From positions 124,001-188,000 of the forward strand of contig NZ_JACCBX010000009.1 of NCBI RefSeq assembly GCF_013409995.1: 64,000 bases of DNA, read 5' to 3'. The stretch is from Neobacillus driksii. GTDB lineage: Bacteria > Bacillota > Bacilli > Bacillales > Cytobacillaceae. Shown here one piece after another: positions 8,130 to 16,268 of this stretch; the stretch's first letter is position 1, and the number at the start of each line of letters is the position of its first letter. Below the pieces are notes generated by a model. The model made no database searches and was not told the origin of the DNA. It was given only the letters and a program-made list of their open reading frames with translations. The position numbers were made by a program, and so were the translations under genes.

Positions 8130-8843
8130 ATGAAAAATCGAAGTGAACAATTAGTTAGTGAGATTGGACGTAAAATAGTAACTGGTGAGTTAAAACGTGG
8201 AGAAATCCTCCCAAAGGTAGAGGATTTAGGTGAAATATATAATGTAAGTCGAACGGTAGTCCGTGAATCCCTTAAAACGTTATCTACTTTGGGGCTTGTA
8301 AGATCGAATCAAAGGGCTGGTACAATTGTTCTTCCACGCTCGGAGTGGCAATGGTGGAATTTAGAACTCATTAACTGGGTGCTTGATGATGAGAATAATC
8401 GAGATTTTCTCCTGCATTTAACCGAGGTTAGAATGGGGTTAGAACCCATGGCAGCAGCTTTAGCAGCAGAGAGAGCAAACGAGGAGGATTTGGCGAGCAT
8501 TAAGGATGCCTTCAATCGACTTGAACAATCAATCGGAGATGAGAAGGCATGGGCTATTGCCGACTATGATTTTCATGAAAGAATATTATGTGCTTCTTAC
8601 AACGATTTAATCATCAATACAGTTAGAACGCTCCGGAAAGCACTCGTATTTAGCCGGGAAAAAACCTTACACGCAGCGAAGGATTATCCGGAATCTCCAT
8701 TTGATACTCCGACCAGCGAAGTATTAGAAAGACACCGTTCTATATATGAAGCCATCATGGTGCGTGATGAAAAATTGGCACATGATAAAATGATTGAATT
8801 AATCCTGCGGGTTAAAAGGATATTGGAAAAAATATATTCTTAG
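8130..8843 (+). CDS. GntR/FadR-family (FCD) transcriptional regulator
   Basis: The 237-residue protein has an N-terminal winged helix (YNVSRTVVRESLKTLSTLGLV) and a C-terminal FCD effector domain with the metal-binding histidine pattern (DYDFHE; a second His in ERHRSIYEAI). I prefer ATG 8130; a TTG at 8121 adds three residues but sits only 3 bases from AGGAG. It is first in a run of co-oriented aromatic-degradation genes (8888-18254) and probably controls them, sensing a carboxylic acid intermediate. Regulated promoters are not proven by the sequence. Confidence 0.9.
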   Translation: MKNRSEQLVSEIGRKIVTGELKRGEILPKVEDLGEIYNVSRTVVRESLKTLSTLGLVRSNQRAGTIVLPRSEWQWWNLELINWVLDDENNRDFLLHLTEVRMGLEPMAAALAAERANEEDLASIKDAFNRLEQSIGDEKAWAIADYDFHERILCASYNDLIINTVRTLRKALVFSREKTLHAAKDYPESPFDTPTSEVLERHRSIYEAIMVRDEKLAHDKMIELILRVKRILEKIYS

Positions 8844-8887
8844 TTTCTCTAAACCTGCACAAACAAAAAAAGTAGGGGGCGTTAAAT

Positions 8888-9865
8888 GTGGGAATTCAAG
8901 TAGTGAGATTTGAAAAGGAAAATAAAGAACAGTGGGGAGTTGTAGCAAATAATCGTATTTTGGTATTAAGGGATAGCTATTCTTCATTAGCCCATTTTTT
9001 AGAAGAGGGGGTAGAAGAAGCTAGAACATTAAAGGAACTAGGACAAGGTGAATCTCTATCATTAACTGAGGTGACTATCCTAAGCCCTGTTACTAAACCA
9101 GCAAGAATTGTATGCCAGGGTGCTAATTATTCCTCTCATCGTGCAGAATCTGGAATGGAAGCAACTCGGCCGCCTTATAATATGTTTTTTAGTAAAGCAG
9201 ATAGCACACTTTGTGGTCCCTATACAGAGATTATTCGTCCGTCTCATGTGAAGCTATTAGACTATGAAATTGAGCTCGGACTAGTCATTGGAACTGAGAT
9301 TTCTTCATCCGTTGAAGTCACAGATGAAAACCTTCACCTATATATTGCCGGGCTTGTGATTATGGATGATGTTTCTGCAAGAGATGTACAACTCACTGAG
9401 GGGCAATGGTTAAAAGGGAAGAGTTACCGTACATTTGGACCTACAGGACCGTTTTTATACTTACTTGATAAAGAAGAGGTTCCACTCATTCATGATCTAG
9501 AATTGAATTTATGGGTAAATGATGAATTACGTCAATCAGCAAATACGAATCAATTATTATATAAACCTGCTGAAACTCTGACAGAGCTATCCGAAATAAT
9601 GGATCTTTCAAAAGGTGATTTGGTTATTACCGGTACAACTGGGGGAGTGGCACTCACTCTTACTCCAGAGATACTCGGACAAATATCAAGCCATCAGGTC
9701 CCTTACGCGGAAAAAGTAGATTTACTTGTTGAAAGTCAAATCAATAACGGAAAATATCTGAATGATGGAGATGTGATTCGTTGTCAAATAAAGAGTAGAG
9801 ATGGAAAAATTGATTTAGGTGAACAAGTAAATAAGGTGGTTCCTAGTAGAGTAGCAATTTCCTAA
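8888..9865 (+). CDS. Fumarylacetoacetate hydrolase-fold C-C hydrolase/isomerase
   Basis: The 325-residue protein belongs to the FAH superfamily. Metal ligands are visible as E127 and E129 (DYEIELG) and D160/D161 (MDDVSARD), with the substrate-side KSYRTFGPTGP loop after them. The start is GTG 8888, 8 bases from AGGGGG. Members hydrolyse acylpyruvates or fumarylacetoacetate, or isomerise ring-fission products. Beside an extradiol dioxygenase and an acetoacetyl-CoA synthetase, a role in cleaving a ring-fission product, possibly with acetoacetate released, is plausible but inferred. A 9-bp perfect hairpin follows at 9877. Confidence 0.82.
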   Translation: MGIQVVRFEKENKEQWGVVANNRILVLRDSYSSLAHFLEEGVEEARTLKELGQGESLSLTEVTILSPVTKPARIVCQGANYSSHRAESGMEATRPPYNMFFSKADSTLCGPYTEIIRPSHVKLLDYEIELGLVIGTEISSSVEVTDENLHLYIAGLVIMDDVSARDVQLTEGQWLKGKSYRTFGPTGPFLYLLDKEEVPLIHDLELNLWVNDELRQSANTNQLLYKPAETLTELSEIMDLSKGDLVITGTTGGVALTLTPEILGQISSHQVPYAEKVDLLVESQINNGKYLNDGDVIRCQIKSRDGKIDLGEQVNKVVPSRVAIS

Positions 9866-9876
9866 ATTATTCAAGA

Positions 9877-9899
9877 TGCTGGGATTTTCGATCCCAGCA
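9877..9899 (+). other. Intergenic hairpin
   Basis: TGCTGGGAT (9877-9885) and ATCCCAGCA (9891-9899) form a perfect 9-bp stem with a 5-base loop and no T-run. It is likely an mRNA-processing or stabilising hairpin between the hydrolase and the flavin hydroxylase genes. Confidence 0.6.
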
Positions 9900-10033
9900 A
9901 CCTCTAGTTCTTACATAATAAATTTAACGTCCATGTAAATGAAGTAAATTAGTTTGATTGTTCGCACGAATGTATGCGTTTACAATTTAGGGTTTTGATT
10001 AAATGTGAGGATATTTATATAGGGGTGTGGATC

Positions 10034-11617
10034 ATGAAACAAGAAATGGTTGACGTTGCAATTGTTGGTTATGGACCTGTATCCAAGCTTTTAACTGCAT
10101 TACTTGGTCATAAAGGTTGGAAGGTTGGGGTATATGAAAGATTTTCTGAAGCCTATCCACTTCCCCGTGCTGTTCATTTGGATGATGAGGTAGCTAGAAT
10201 GCTGCAAACGATTCTTCCAAAAAGTGAACTAGAAAGAATTTTACAGCCAGTCCCTGATTTATATGAATGGCGAAATGCTGAAAGGCAATTATTGTTGGCC
10301 CTTGATTTTTCTCAAGAAGGTATTTCCGGGTGGCCTGGACATTTATTTTTCAATCAGCCAGAGCTTGAAAAAGTAATGGATGTTGCTTGCAGTAATCAGT
10401 CAACCGTAAATGTGAATATGGGAAAAGAAGCCATTTCGTTAAGGGAATTTGATGATCATGTAGAGCTGACGGTGAAGGACCAGGAGGGGGAAGTTCGTAC
10501 CATTCATGCAAAGTACGTGGTTGGGTGTGACGGTGCGAACAGTTTTGTTCGACAAACCATGGATCCAACGATAACGGACCTTGGATTTGCTGCAGATTGG
10601 CTAGTGGTTGATATCGTTACAAAAGAAGAAAGAGAATGGAACCCGATGAATTTGCAGCTTTGTGATCCAGCCCGCCCTACAACCGTTGTCTCAGGCGGCC
10701 CAGGGAAAAGGCGCTGGGAATTCATGGCTCTTCCTGGTGAGACAAAAGAAAAACTTAACAATGAAGATGTAGCATGGCGCTTGCTTGAACCTTGGGATAT
10801 AAATTCTAGTAACGCTGTATTGGAACGGCATGCTGTTTATACATTTAAGGCATTATGGGCAGATGAATGGCAAAAAGGACGGCTTATTTTAGCAGGAGAT
10901 GCAGCTCACTTAACGCCGCCATTCATGGGACAAGGTATGTGCTCTGGTCTTCGGGATTCCATGAATCTCGCTTGGAAGCTAGATCTAATTCTAAGTGGAA
11001 AAGCAGCAGATTCTATTTTAAAAACGTATACGGCGGAGCGTAAACCTCATATTCGTGAAGTGGTTGAAGCAGCCTTGTTTCTGGGAACCGTCATTTGCGT
11101 AACAGATCCACAAGAAGCTAGAAAAAGAGATGAGGCCTTTTTTACAGGCAGTGTCCCTGAATTTCCGGAATTCCCATTTCTAACAGAAGGCATGCTCTAT
11201 CAATCTACTGATGGGAAAAATAAATACACGGGAAAACTTTCGTTCCAAGGTCAGGTAGAGTATAGAGGGAAAACAGGGTTATTTGATGATGTAGTAGGAA
11301 ATGGGTGGACGATTATGAGTCCTCTGAATGATCCTAAGCAGGTATTAACGGAAGAACAGATGGAGTTTTTAGCGTCCATCGGTGCTAAATTTATTGAAAT
11401 TTCAGAATCATTAGAAGGCAAAGAGGTATTATCTGATATTGCTGTCGATGTTGATGGAAAATACAAACAATATTTTAATGAAACAGGTCTTGAAGCAGTT
11501 GTGGTACGCCCGGATTTCTATATCTTTGGCGGGGCTGAGAGTTTAGCAGATTTGCCTTTACTGGTTGAGGATTTATCCAAGCAATTCGATAGATTTAAGA
11601 TTCCAGCATTGAACTAG
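10034..11617 (+). CDS. FAD-dependent aromatic hydroxylase, MhpA/PheA type
   Basis: The 527-residue class A flavoprotein monooxygenase should use NAD(P)H and O2 to add an ortho hydroxyl to a phenolic ring, making a catechol for the extradiol enzyme next to it. FAD-binding features are VGYGPVS near the N-terminus, the DG motif in VVGCDGANSFVR, and the GD motif in LILAGDAAHLTPPFMGQG. The third glycine of the canonical GxGxxG is Ser here (GYGPVS), which is unusual. ATG 10034 follows AGGGGTG; an upstream frame to 9974 has no good ribosome site. Closest in layout to 3-(3-hydroxyphenyl)propionate hydroxylase, but the natural substrate is unknown. Confidence 0.87.
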   Translation: MKQEMVDVAIVGYGPVSKLLTALLGHKGWKVGVYERFSEAYPLPRAVHLDDEVARMLQTILPKSELERILQPVPDLYEWRNAERQLLLALDFSQEGISGWPGHLFFNQPELEKVMDVACSNQSTVNVNMGKEAISLREFDDHVELTVKDQEGEVRTIHAKYVVGCDGANSFVRQTMDPTITDLGFAADWLVVDIVTKEEREWNPMNLQLCDPARPTTVVSGGPGKRRWEFMALPGETKEKLNNEDVAWRLLEPWDINSSNAVLERHAVYTFKALWADEWQKGRLILAGDAAHLTPPFMGQGMCSGLRDSMNLAWKLDLILSGKAADSILKTYTAERKPHIREVVEAALFLGTVICVTDPQEARKRDEAFFTGSVPEFPEFPFLTEGMLYQSTDGKNKYTGKLSFQGQVEYRGKTGLFDDVVGNGWTIMSPLNDPKQVLTEEQMEFLASIGAKFIEISESLEGKEVLSDIAVDVDGKYKQYFNETGLEAVVVRPDFYIFGGAESLADLPLLVEDLSKQFDRFKIPALN

Positions 11618-11667
11618 TCAGATTCCTTATGAAGGTTTCAAAATTAAATCAAATGGAGGAATGGGAT

Positions 11668-12552
11668 ATGTCTACTGTAAGTGTATTTAGATTAGTGTAT
11701 ATTGATTTTTATTCTAAAAATGCGGTTAGCATGGTGGATTATTATACAAATACGATGGGGTATCGAATTTCAGAAGAAGTGGACGGTATAACGTACTTGA
11801 GCAACGCGCTGGATCATCATAATATCGTCATTACCCCTTCTGATAAAACAGGTATCCGCCGCTATGGATACCAATTAGATGGCAATCTAAGCTTAGAAGA
11901 AGTACAGGAGAAGCTGCATGTACAAGGAATCAATTCTACGATAAAAGACGATGCGAAACCTGGTATTTCACGATTGATAGAGTTACAGGATCCGGCAGGA
12001 AATACGATTGAATTATTTACAAAGATGCAACAAACTACGGTTGGCTTTGGCTCTTCAGGGATTGTTCCTCATAAATTAGGACATGTTGCCTTTTATGCGA
12101 ACAATTTTAATGAAACCATTCAATTTTATAAAGATGCATTAGGTTTTGCATTCACCGATAAAATTGGTGAAGGCTTTGCAAATTTCTTAACTTGTAACAA
12201 TGATCACCATGTCCTCAATATTATCGCATCAGACGAGACACGATTACATCATATCGCTTTCCAATTAAAAGATGCCAGCCATCAATATGCCAGCTCAGAT
12301 TTATTATCAAAACAGGGTTATCCAATTCTTTGGGGTCCTTCCCGTCATACTGCAGGACATAATATTGCAACCTACCATCATGACCCAGAAAAAAATGTGG
12401 TTGAGTTATATACAGATATGGACCAGTATATTCCAGAACTTGGTATTTTTGAACCGCGTCCATGGCACGAGGAACTCCCTATGAAACCAAAAGTATGGGA
12501 AGCATTAAGTGCCTGGGGAACAGAATTTGAAATGGATTTGGCCAAGATTTAA
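11668..12552 (+). CDS. Extradiol ring-cleavage dioxygenase (VOC family)
   Basis: The 294-residue protein has two VOC domains (about 6-120 and 135-255), the catalytic second one showing H139 (LGHVAF), H194/H195 (RLHHIAF) and E246 (NVVELYTD) as metal ligands. ATG 11668 follows GGAGGAATGGGAT; the open frame to 11629 lacks a ribosome site. It differs clearly from the catechol dioxygenase at 1087 and probably cleaves a substituted catechol made by the flavin hydroxylases on either side. Substrate identity is not decidable from the sequence. Confidence 0.87.
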   Translation: MSTVSVFRLVYIDFYSKNAVSMVDYYTNTMGYRISEEVDGITYLSNALDHHNIVITPSDKTGIRRYGYQLDGNLSLEEVQEKLHVQGINSTIKDDAKPGISRLIELQDPAGNTIELFTKMQQTTVGFGSSGIVPHKLGHVAFYANNFNETIQFYKDALGFAFTDKIGEGFANFLTCNNDHHVLNIIASDETRLHHIAFQLKDASHQYASSDLLSKQGYPILWGPSRHTAGHNIATYHHDPEKNVVELYTDMDQYIPELGIFEPRPWHEELPMKPKVWEALSAWGTEFEMDLAKI

Positions 12553-12604
12553 GAGAAAATGTTGTAATGTTTTTCAAAATTAACTCTGAAGGGAATTGAA
12601 TAGA

Positions 12605-13813
12605 GTGATAAATGAAAATCTTATAAAAGACAAAACGAATGAGGCCGAGGAGCTAGTAAAACGTGCAACAGAGCTTGTTCCCCAACTATGTTCACAGGCA
12701 AAAGAAATTGATGATATTCGCAGAATTCCTGAAGGGACAATTGAAGTGCTAAAAGAGGCGGGATTGTTCAAACTGACTATTCCTAAAATCTTTGGTGGTC
12801 ATCAAGTAAACATCCGGACATTTATTGATGTTAATTCTGAAATCGCACGTGGAAATGGTTCTGCCGGTTGGGTGACGACATTGACGAACGTTTGTAATTG
12901 GCTTGTGGCTGCTCTTTTTCCAAAGGATGTGCAACAGGAAGTCTTTGGAGAAGCTAATGCCCGTACATGCGGGGTACTTGAACCAAGAAAATGCGAAGTT
13001 CGTCGTGTTGAGGGCGGCTATGTAATTGAGTATGGTTTTTGGGGATTTGGTTCTGGCTCACTACATGCAAATTGGGCGGCTCTTGGGATTCCAATCGTTG
13101 ATGAAGAGGGGAAAATGATTGACAATGGTCTAGCGATCCTACCAATGGAGGATGTTGAGATTAAGGACGATTGGTACACTACGGGTCTGCGCGGCTCGGG
13201 AAGCAATAGTCTTGAGGTTCGGAATATCTTCATTCCTGAACGGAGGGTTATTTCGGTTTCTAAGGCCATTAATGGGGAGTATCAATCAGGTTATTCAAAG
13301 GAAGAAACACTTTATCACTCAGCACTTGTACCTGTCCTGGCCCTTGTGCTCTTATCTCCTCCACTTGGGATGGCACGTGCAGCGTTGGAGCTCTTCTTAG
13401 ACAAACTGCCTAATCGGAAAATTCAATACACATGGCACAATTCGCAAGCTGAAGCAACGGTTACCCACTTAAAAGTAGCAGAAGCTGCAATGAAAATTGA
13501 CTCTGCCATGCTGCATATATACCGTGCTGCAGATGATATCGATCGATGGGCTGCTAGTGGTGAATATATGGATTTCCATAATAGAGCGCGTGTTCGAATG
13601 GATTCTGGCTATGCTGTTAGATTATGCTGGGAAGCGATTGATATCCTAGCATCTGAAAGTGGCGGATCATTAATTGCAGAGAATAACCTTTTATCACAAA
13701 TTATACGTGATGCCCGCGGTGCGACAAATCACGGAGTAATCGTTCCTACAACAAATCTGGAGTTATACGGGCGAATCCTATGTGGTCAGGAGCCTAATAC
13801 CGTCCTAATTTAA
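12605..13813 (+). CDS. Acyl-CoA dehydrogenase-fold flavin monooxygenase (HsaA/HpaB2-like)
   Basis: The 402-residue protein has the acyl-CoA dehydrogenase fold but resembles class D two-component monooxygenases (HsaA, p-hydroxyphenylacetate hydroxylase C2): the N-terminal LVPQLCSQAKEIDDIRRIPE helix, the middle beta domain with TTGLRGSGSNSLEV, and a C-terminal helical bundle. It would hydroxylate a phenol using reduced FMN/FADH2 from a separate reductase, which is not in this window. I prefer GTG 12605, about 10 bases after GAAGGGA; TTG 12596 is only two bases from that site. It lies directly after the extradiol dioxygenase gene, as hsaA and hsaC are paired in steroid catabolism. Confidence 0.82.
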   Translation: MINENLIKDKTNEAEELVKRATELVPQLCSQAKEIDDIRRIPEGTIEVLKEAGLFKLTIPKIFGGHQVNIRTFIDVNSEIARGNGSAGWVTTLTNVCNWLVAALFPKDVQQEVFGEANARTCGVLEPRKCEVRRVEGGYVIEYGFWGFGSGSLHANWAALGIPIVDEEGKMIDNGLAILPMEDVEIKDDWYTTGLRGSGSNSLEVRNIFIPERRVISVSKAINGEYQSGYSKEETLYHSALVPVLALVLLSPPLGMARAALELFLDKLPNRKIQYTWHNSQAEATVTHLKVAEAAMKIDSAMLHIYRAADDIDRWAASGEYMDFHNRARVRMDSGYAVRLCWEAIDILASESGGSLIAENNLLSQIIRDARGATNHGVIVPTTNLELYGRILCGQEPNTVLI

Positions 13814-13886
13814 CAGTTTATTTGACTAAAACGAAATATCATAAGTATTTTAATAGAAATTTGTCTTCTAAATACCAATAAAATTG

Positions 13887-13926
13887 GGATCTGACTAATA
13901 TCCTAAAAAGGGTAGAAATCAGGTCC
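13887..13926 (+). terminator. Weak terminator-like hairpin
   Basis: GGATCTGA (13887-13894) pairs with TCAGGTCC (13919-13926) with one G-U pair, and is followed by TTGTTACTTATTC rather than a clean T-run. It may reduce read-through from the monooxygenase gene. The remaining spacer to 14167 holds only the short ORF at 14005. Confidence 0.4.
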
Positions 13927-14004
13927 TTGTTACTTATTCTTACTTATTTTTGTGTTAAGTAGAACTGAGAAAATCCAATAGAGTGGATAGAAGGAGTGAA
14001 AAAA

Positions 14005-14085
14005 ATGGAGGAATCCCGTCGGACTTACAGTAAATTCTTTTGTATCTGTTTCATGCTGTCCCAAATTAAAAAGGGATCCAGGTAG
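14005..14085 (+). CDS. Possible 26-residue peptide or decayed gene start
   Basis: An ATG 8 bases after AAGGAG opens a 26-codon frame (MEESRRTYSKFFCICFML...) ending in TAG. The start signal is as good as that of real genes here. The sequence reads like the N-terminus of a membrane transporter, so this may be the remnant of a deleted carrier gene rather than a functional peptide. Confidence 0.25.
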   Translation: MEESRRTYSKFFCICFMLSQIKKGSR

Positions 14086-14167
14086 ACATAAAACCTAGTA
14101 AGTAAGATTCGTATTTTTAGAGTCATTCATTCGTACATCAAACTGAAATTGTAAGGGGGAAGAATAG

Positions 14168-15346
14168 ATGGAAACGTATATCGTAGATGGGGCAAGAACG
14201 GCTTTTGGTTCGTTTGGCGGTTCATTAAAGGATGTCAGCGATATTGAACTAGGCGTCGCAGCAACAAAGGAAGCCATTAAAAGAAGTGGTATTCCAGCAT
14301 CCGATATTGATGAAATCGTGTTCGGCAATGTGATCCAAACGGGAGAGGCTTCTGCTTACTTGGCAAGACATATTGGTTTGAAAAGCGGAATGCTAGAGTC
14401 TTCTGCTGCACTAACCTTAAATCGTTTATGCGGTTCTGGACTACAGTCGATCGTAACCGGTGCACAGTCAATTGCATTAGGAGAGGCAAGAGTCGTAGCT
14501 GCGGGCGGAACTGAAAATATGAGTTTAGCTCCTCAAATATTAAAGGGTACCCGGTTTGGTTCGCCAAATAAGGCACCTGTGGTCATTGATATGCTGTGGG
14601 AATCACTAATTGATCAATATGTTGGCTGTGGTATGGGAATGACGGCAGAAAATCTTTCCGTGAAATATGAGATCTCTCGAGAAGAACAGGATGAATTTTC
14701 GGTTGATTCGCAGGCAAAGGCGATCAGAGCAAGGGATACTGGACGTTTTGCAGAAGAGATTGTCCCTATTGTGAAGAAAGATAGAAAAGGCAAAGAGCTC
14801 GTCATTGAGGTGGATGAATATATTCGAGATGGTGTAACACTTGAAGACTTGTCTAAGCTCAAGCCAGCTTTTAAGAAGGACGGAAGTGTTACACCTGGAA
14901 ATGCAAGTGGTATAAACGATGGTGCAGCAGCTGTTTTATTAGCATCAAAAGAGTATGTCCTTGAACATGGACTAAAACCACTTGCAAAAATTGTTTCCTG
15001 GGGAGTGGCAGGGGTTGACCCGAAAATTATGGGGATTGGACCAGTTCCAGCCAGTATCAAAGCACTGAAAAATGCGGGATTATCCTTAGGTGATATTGAC
15101 TTGTTTGAGTTTAATGAGGCATTTTCTGCACAATCTCTAGCAGTTCTGAAAGAATTAGGCGTTGACAGGGAAAAAGTAAATGTCAATGGCGGAGCGATTG
15201 CTTTGGGACATCCGCTTGGTGCTAGCGGTACAAGAATTACATATTCATTAGCCCTTGAAATGAAAAAACGAAATGCAAAGTATGGATTAGCCTCTCTATG
15301 TATTGGCGGTGGCCAAGGCATCGCCATGATTTTAGAAAGGGTATAA
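14168..15346 (+). CDS. Acetyl-CoA C-acetyltransferase (thiolase)
   Basis: The 392-residue thiolase carries all catalytic groups: Cys88 (LNRLCGSGLQS), His348 (GHPLGASG) and Cys378 (LCIGGGQG). GGGGGAAG precedes the ATG by about 5 bases. It cleaves acetoacetyl-CoA or another beta-ketoacyl-CoA with CoA. With the acetoacetyl-CoA synthetase at 16269 it would turn free acetoacetate into two acetyl-CoA, the expected last step of the aromatic pathway encoded upstream. A longer-chain beta-ketoacyl substrate is the alternative. Confidence 0.92.
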   Translation: METYIVDGARTAFGSFGGSLKDVSDIELGVAATKEAIKRSGIPASDIDEIVFGNVIQTGEASAYLARHIGLKSGMLESSAALTLNRLCGSGLQSIVTGAQSIALGEARVVAAGGTENMSLAPQILKGTRFGSPNKAPVVIDMLWESLIDQYVGCGMGMTAENLSVKYEISREEQDEFSVDSQAKAIRARDTGRFAEEIVPIVKKDRKGKELVIEVDEYIRDGVTLEDLSKLKPAFKKDGSVTPGNASGINDGAAAVLLASKEYVLEHGLKPLAKIVSWGVAGVDPKIMGIGPVPASIKALKNAGLSLGDIDLFEFNEAFSAQSLAVLKELGVDREKVNVNGGAIALGHPLGASGTRITYSLALEMKKRNAKYGLASLCIGGGQGIAMILERV

Positions 15347-15378
15347 CGCTAGTATAAAAAAAGAAAGAAGGTTTGTAA

Positions 15379-16182
15379 GTGGAAAATCAATTTGTTCAGT
15401 TAACGATCCAAAATCATGTGGGAATTGTCAAATTAAACCGTCCGGAAGCTGGAAATGCCATTCATTTAGAAATGGCAAAGGAACTGATGGATGTTGCGAT
15501 ATTTTGTTCAGAAAGCGAAGAAATTAGAGCAGTAGTGATTACAGGTGCTGGAAATAAGTTTTCAGTCGGTGGGGATTTAAGAAGCTTTGCTGAGAAAGGG
15601 GAACAAATTAGTTCTCACCTAAAAAGTGTTACCGCCTACCTGCATCAAGCGATTTCCTATTTTACTAGAATGAATAAACCTTTTATTGGAGCGGTGAATG
15701 GAGTTGCAGCGGGTGCAGGAATGAGTCTCGTATGTGCCTGTGATATGGCGTATGCTGCTGAACATTCTAAATTTGTCATGGCGTATAACAAGATAGGATT
15801 AACACCGGATGGTTCAGGAAGCTATTTCTTACCTCGTCTTGTCGGGATGAAACGGGCACTTGAGTTAATGTATACAAATCGTCCATTGGATGCCAAAGAG
15901 GCAAGTGAGTGGGGGATTATCAACCATGTAGTTGCCGGTGAGCAATTATTTGAAGTTGTCCTGGAGTTAGCAGAGAATCTGGCGAAAGGACCCATGAATG
16001 CATATGGTGAAACAAAAAAGCTCTTTTATCACTCGCAGCAAGAAACACTGGAGTCCCAAATGAGTAAGGAGTCTGTAGTGCTTGCTGAGAGAGCAAGCAG
16101 CATAGAGGGAAAAGAAGGGATAGCCGCTTTTCTAGAAAAACGTGAGACAGACTTTTTAAAAGAAAGAGTTACCTCTAAATAA
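15379..16182 (+). CDS. Enoyl-CoA hydratase/isomerase family protein
   Basis: The 267-residue crotonase-fold protein has the oxyanion-hole segments NKFSVGGDL and AVNGVAAGAGMSLVCACDMAYA and the catalytic-region GLTPDGSGSYFLPRLVG, where Asp replaces the second hydratase Glu; isomerase-like PaaG proteins also have this. The start is GTG 15379 behind AGAAGG. Lying between thiolase and acetoacetyl-CoA synthetase, it probably acts on a CoA ester from the aromatic side chain. Hydratase and isomerase activity cannot be separated with certainty. Confidence 0.87.
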   Translation: MENQFVQLTIQNHVGIVKLNRPEAGNAIHLEMAKELMDVAIFCSESEEIRAVVITGAGNKFSVGGDLRSFAEKGEQISSHLKSVTAYLHQAISYFTRMNKPFIGAVNGVAAGAGMSLVCACDMAYAAEHSKFVMAYNKIGLTPDGSGSYFLPRLVGMKRALELMYTNRPLDAKEASEWGIINHVVAGEQLFEVVLELAENLAKGPMNAYGETKKLFYHSQQETLESQMSKESVVLAERASSIEGKEGIAAFLEKRETDFLKERVTSK

Positions 16183-16268
16183 TTTTTCAAGTACCTATAA
16201 CAATTCTGCAAAGGTTGGAGCATGATGCTTACCACAGTATTGGATTGATTTTGATAGGGGGGATAGAA

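Noticed and set aside
14614..15327. 237-residue open frame on the minus strand inside the thiolase gene
   Set aside because: It lies antisense to a fully conserved thiolase and has Ser/Ala/Pro-rich shadow composition with no ribosome site.
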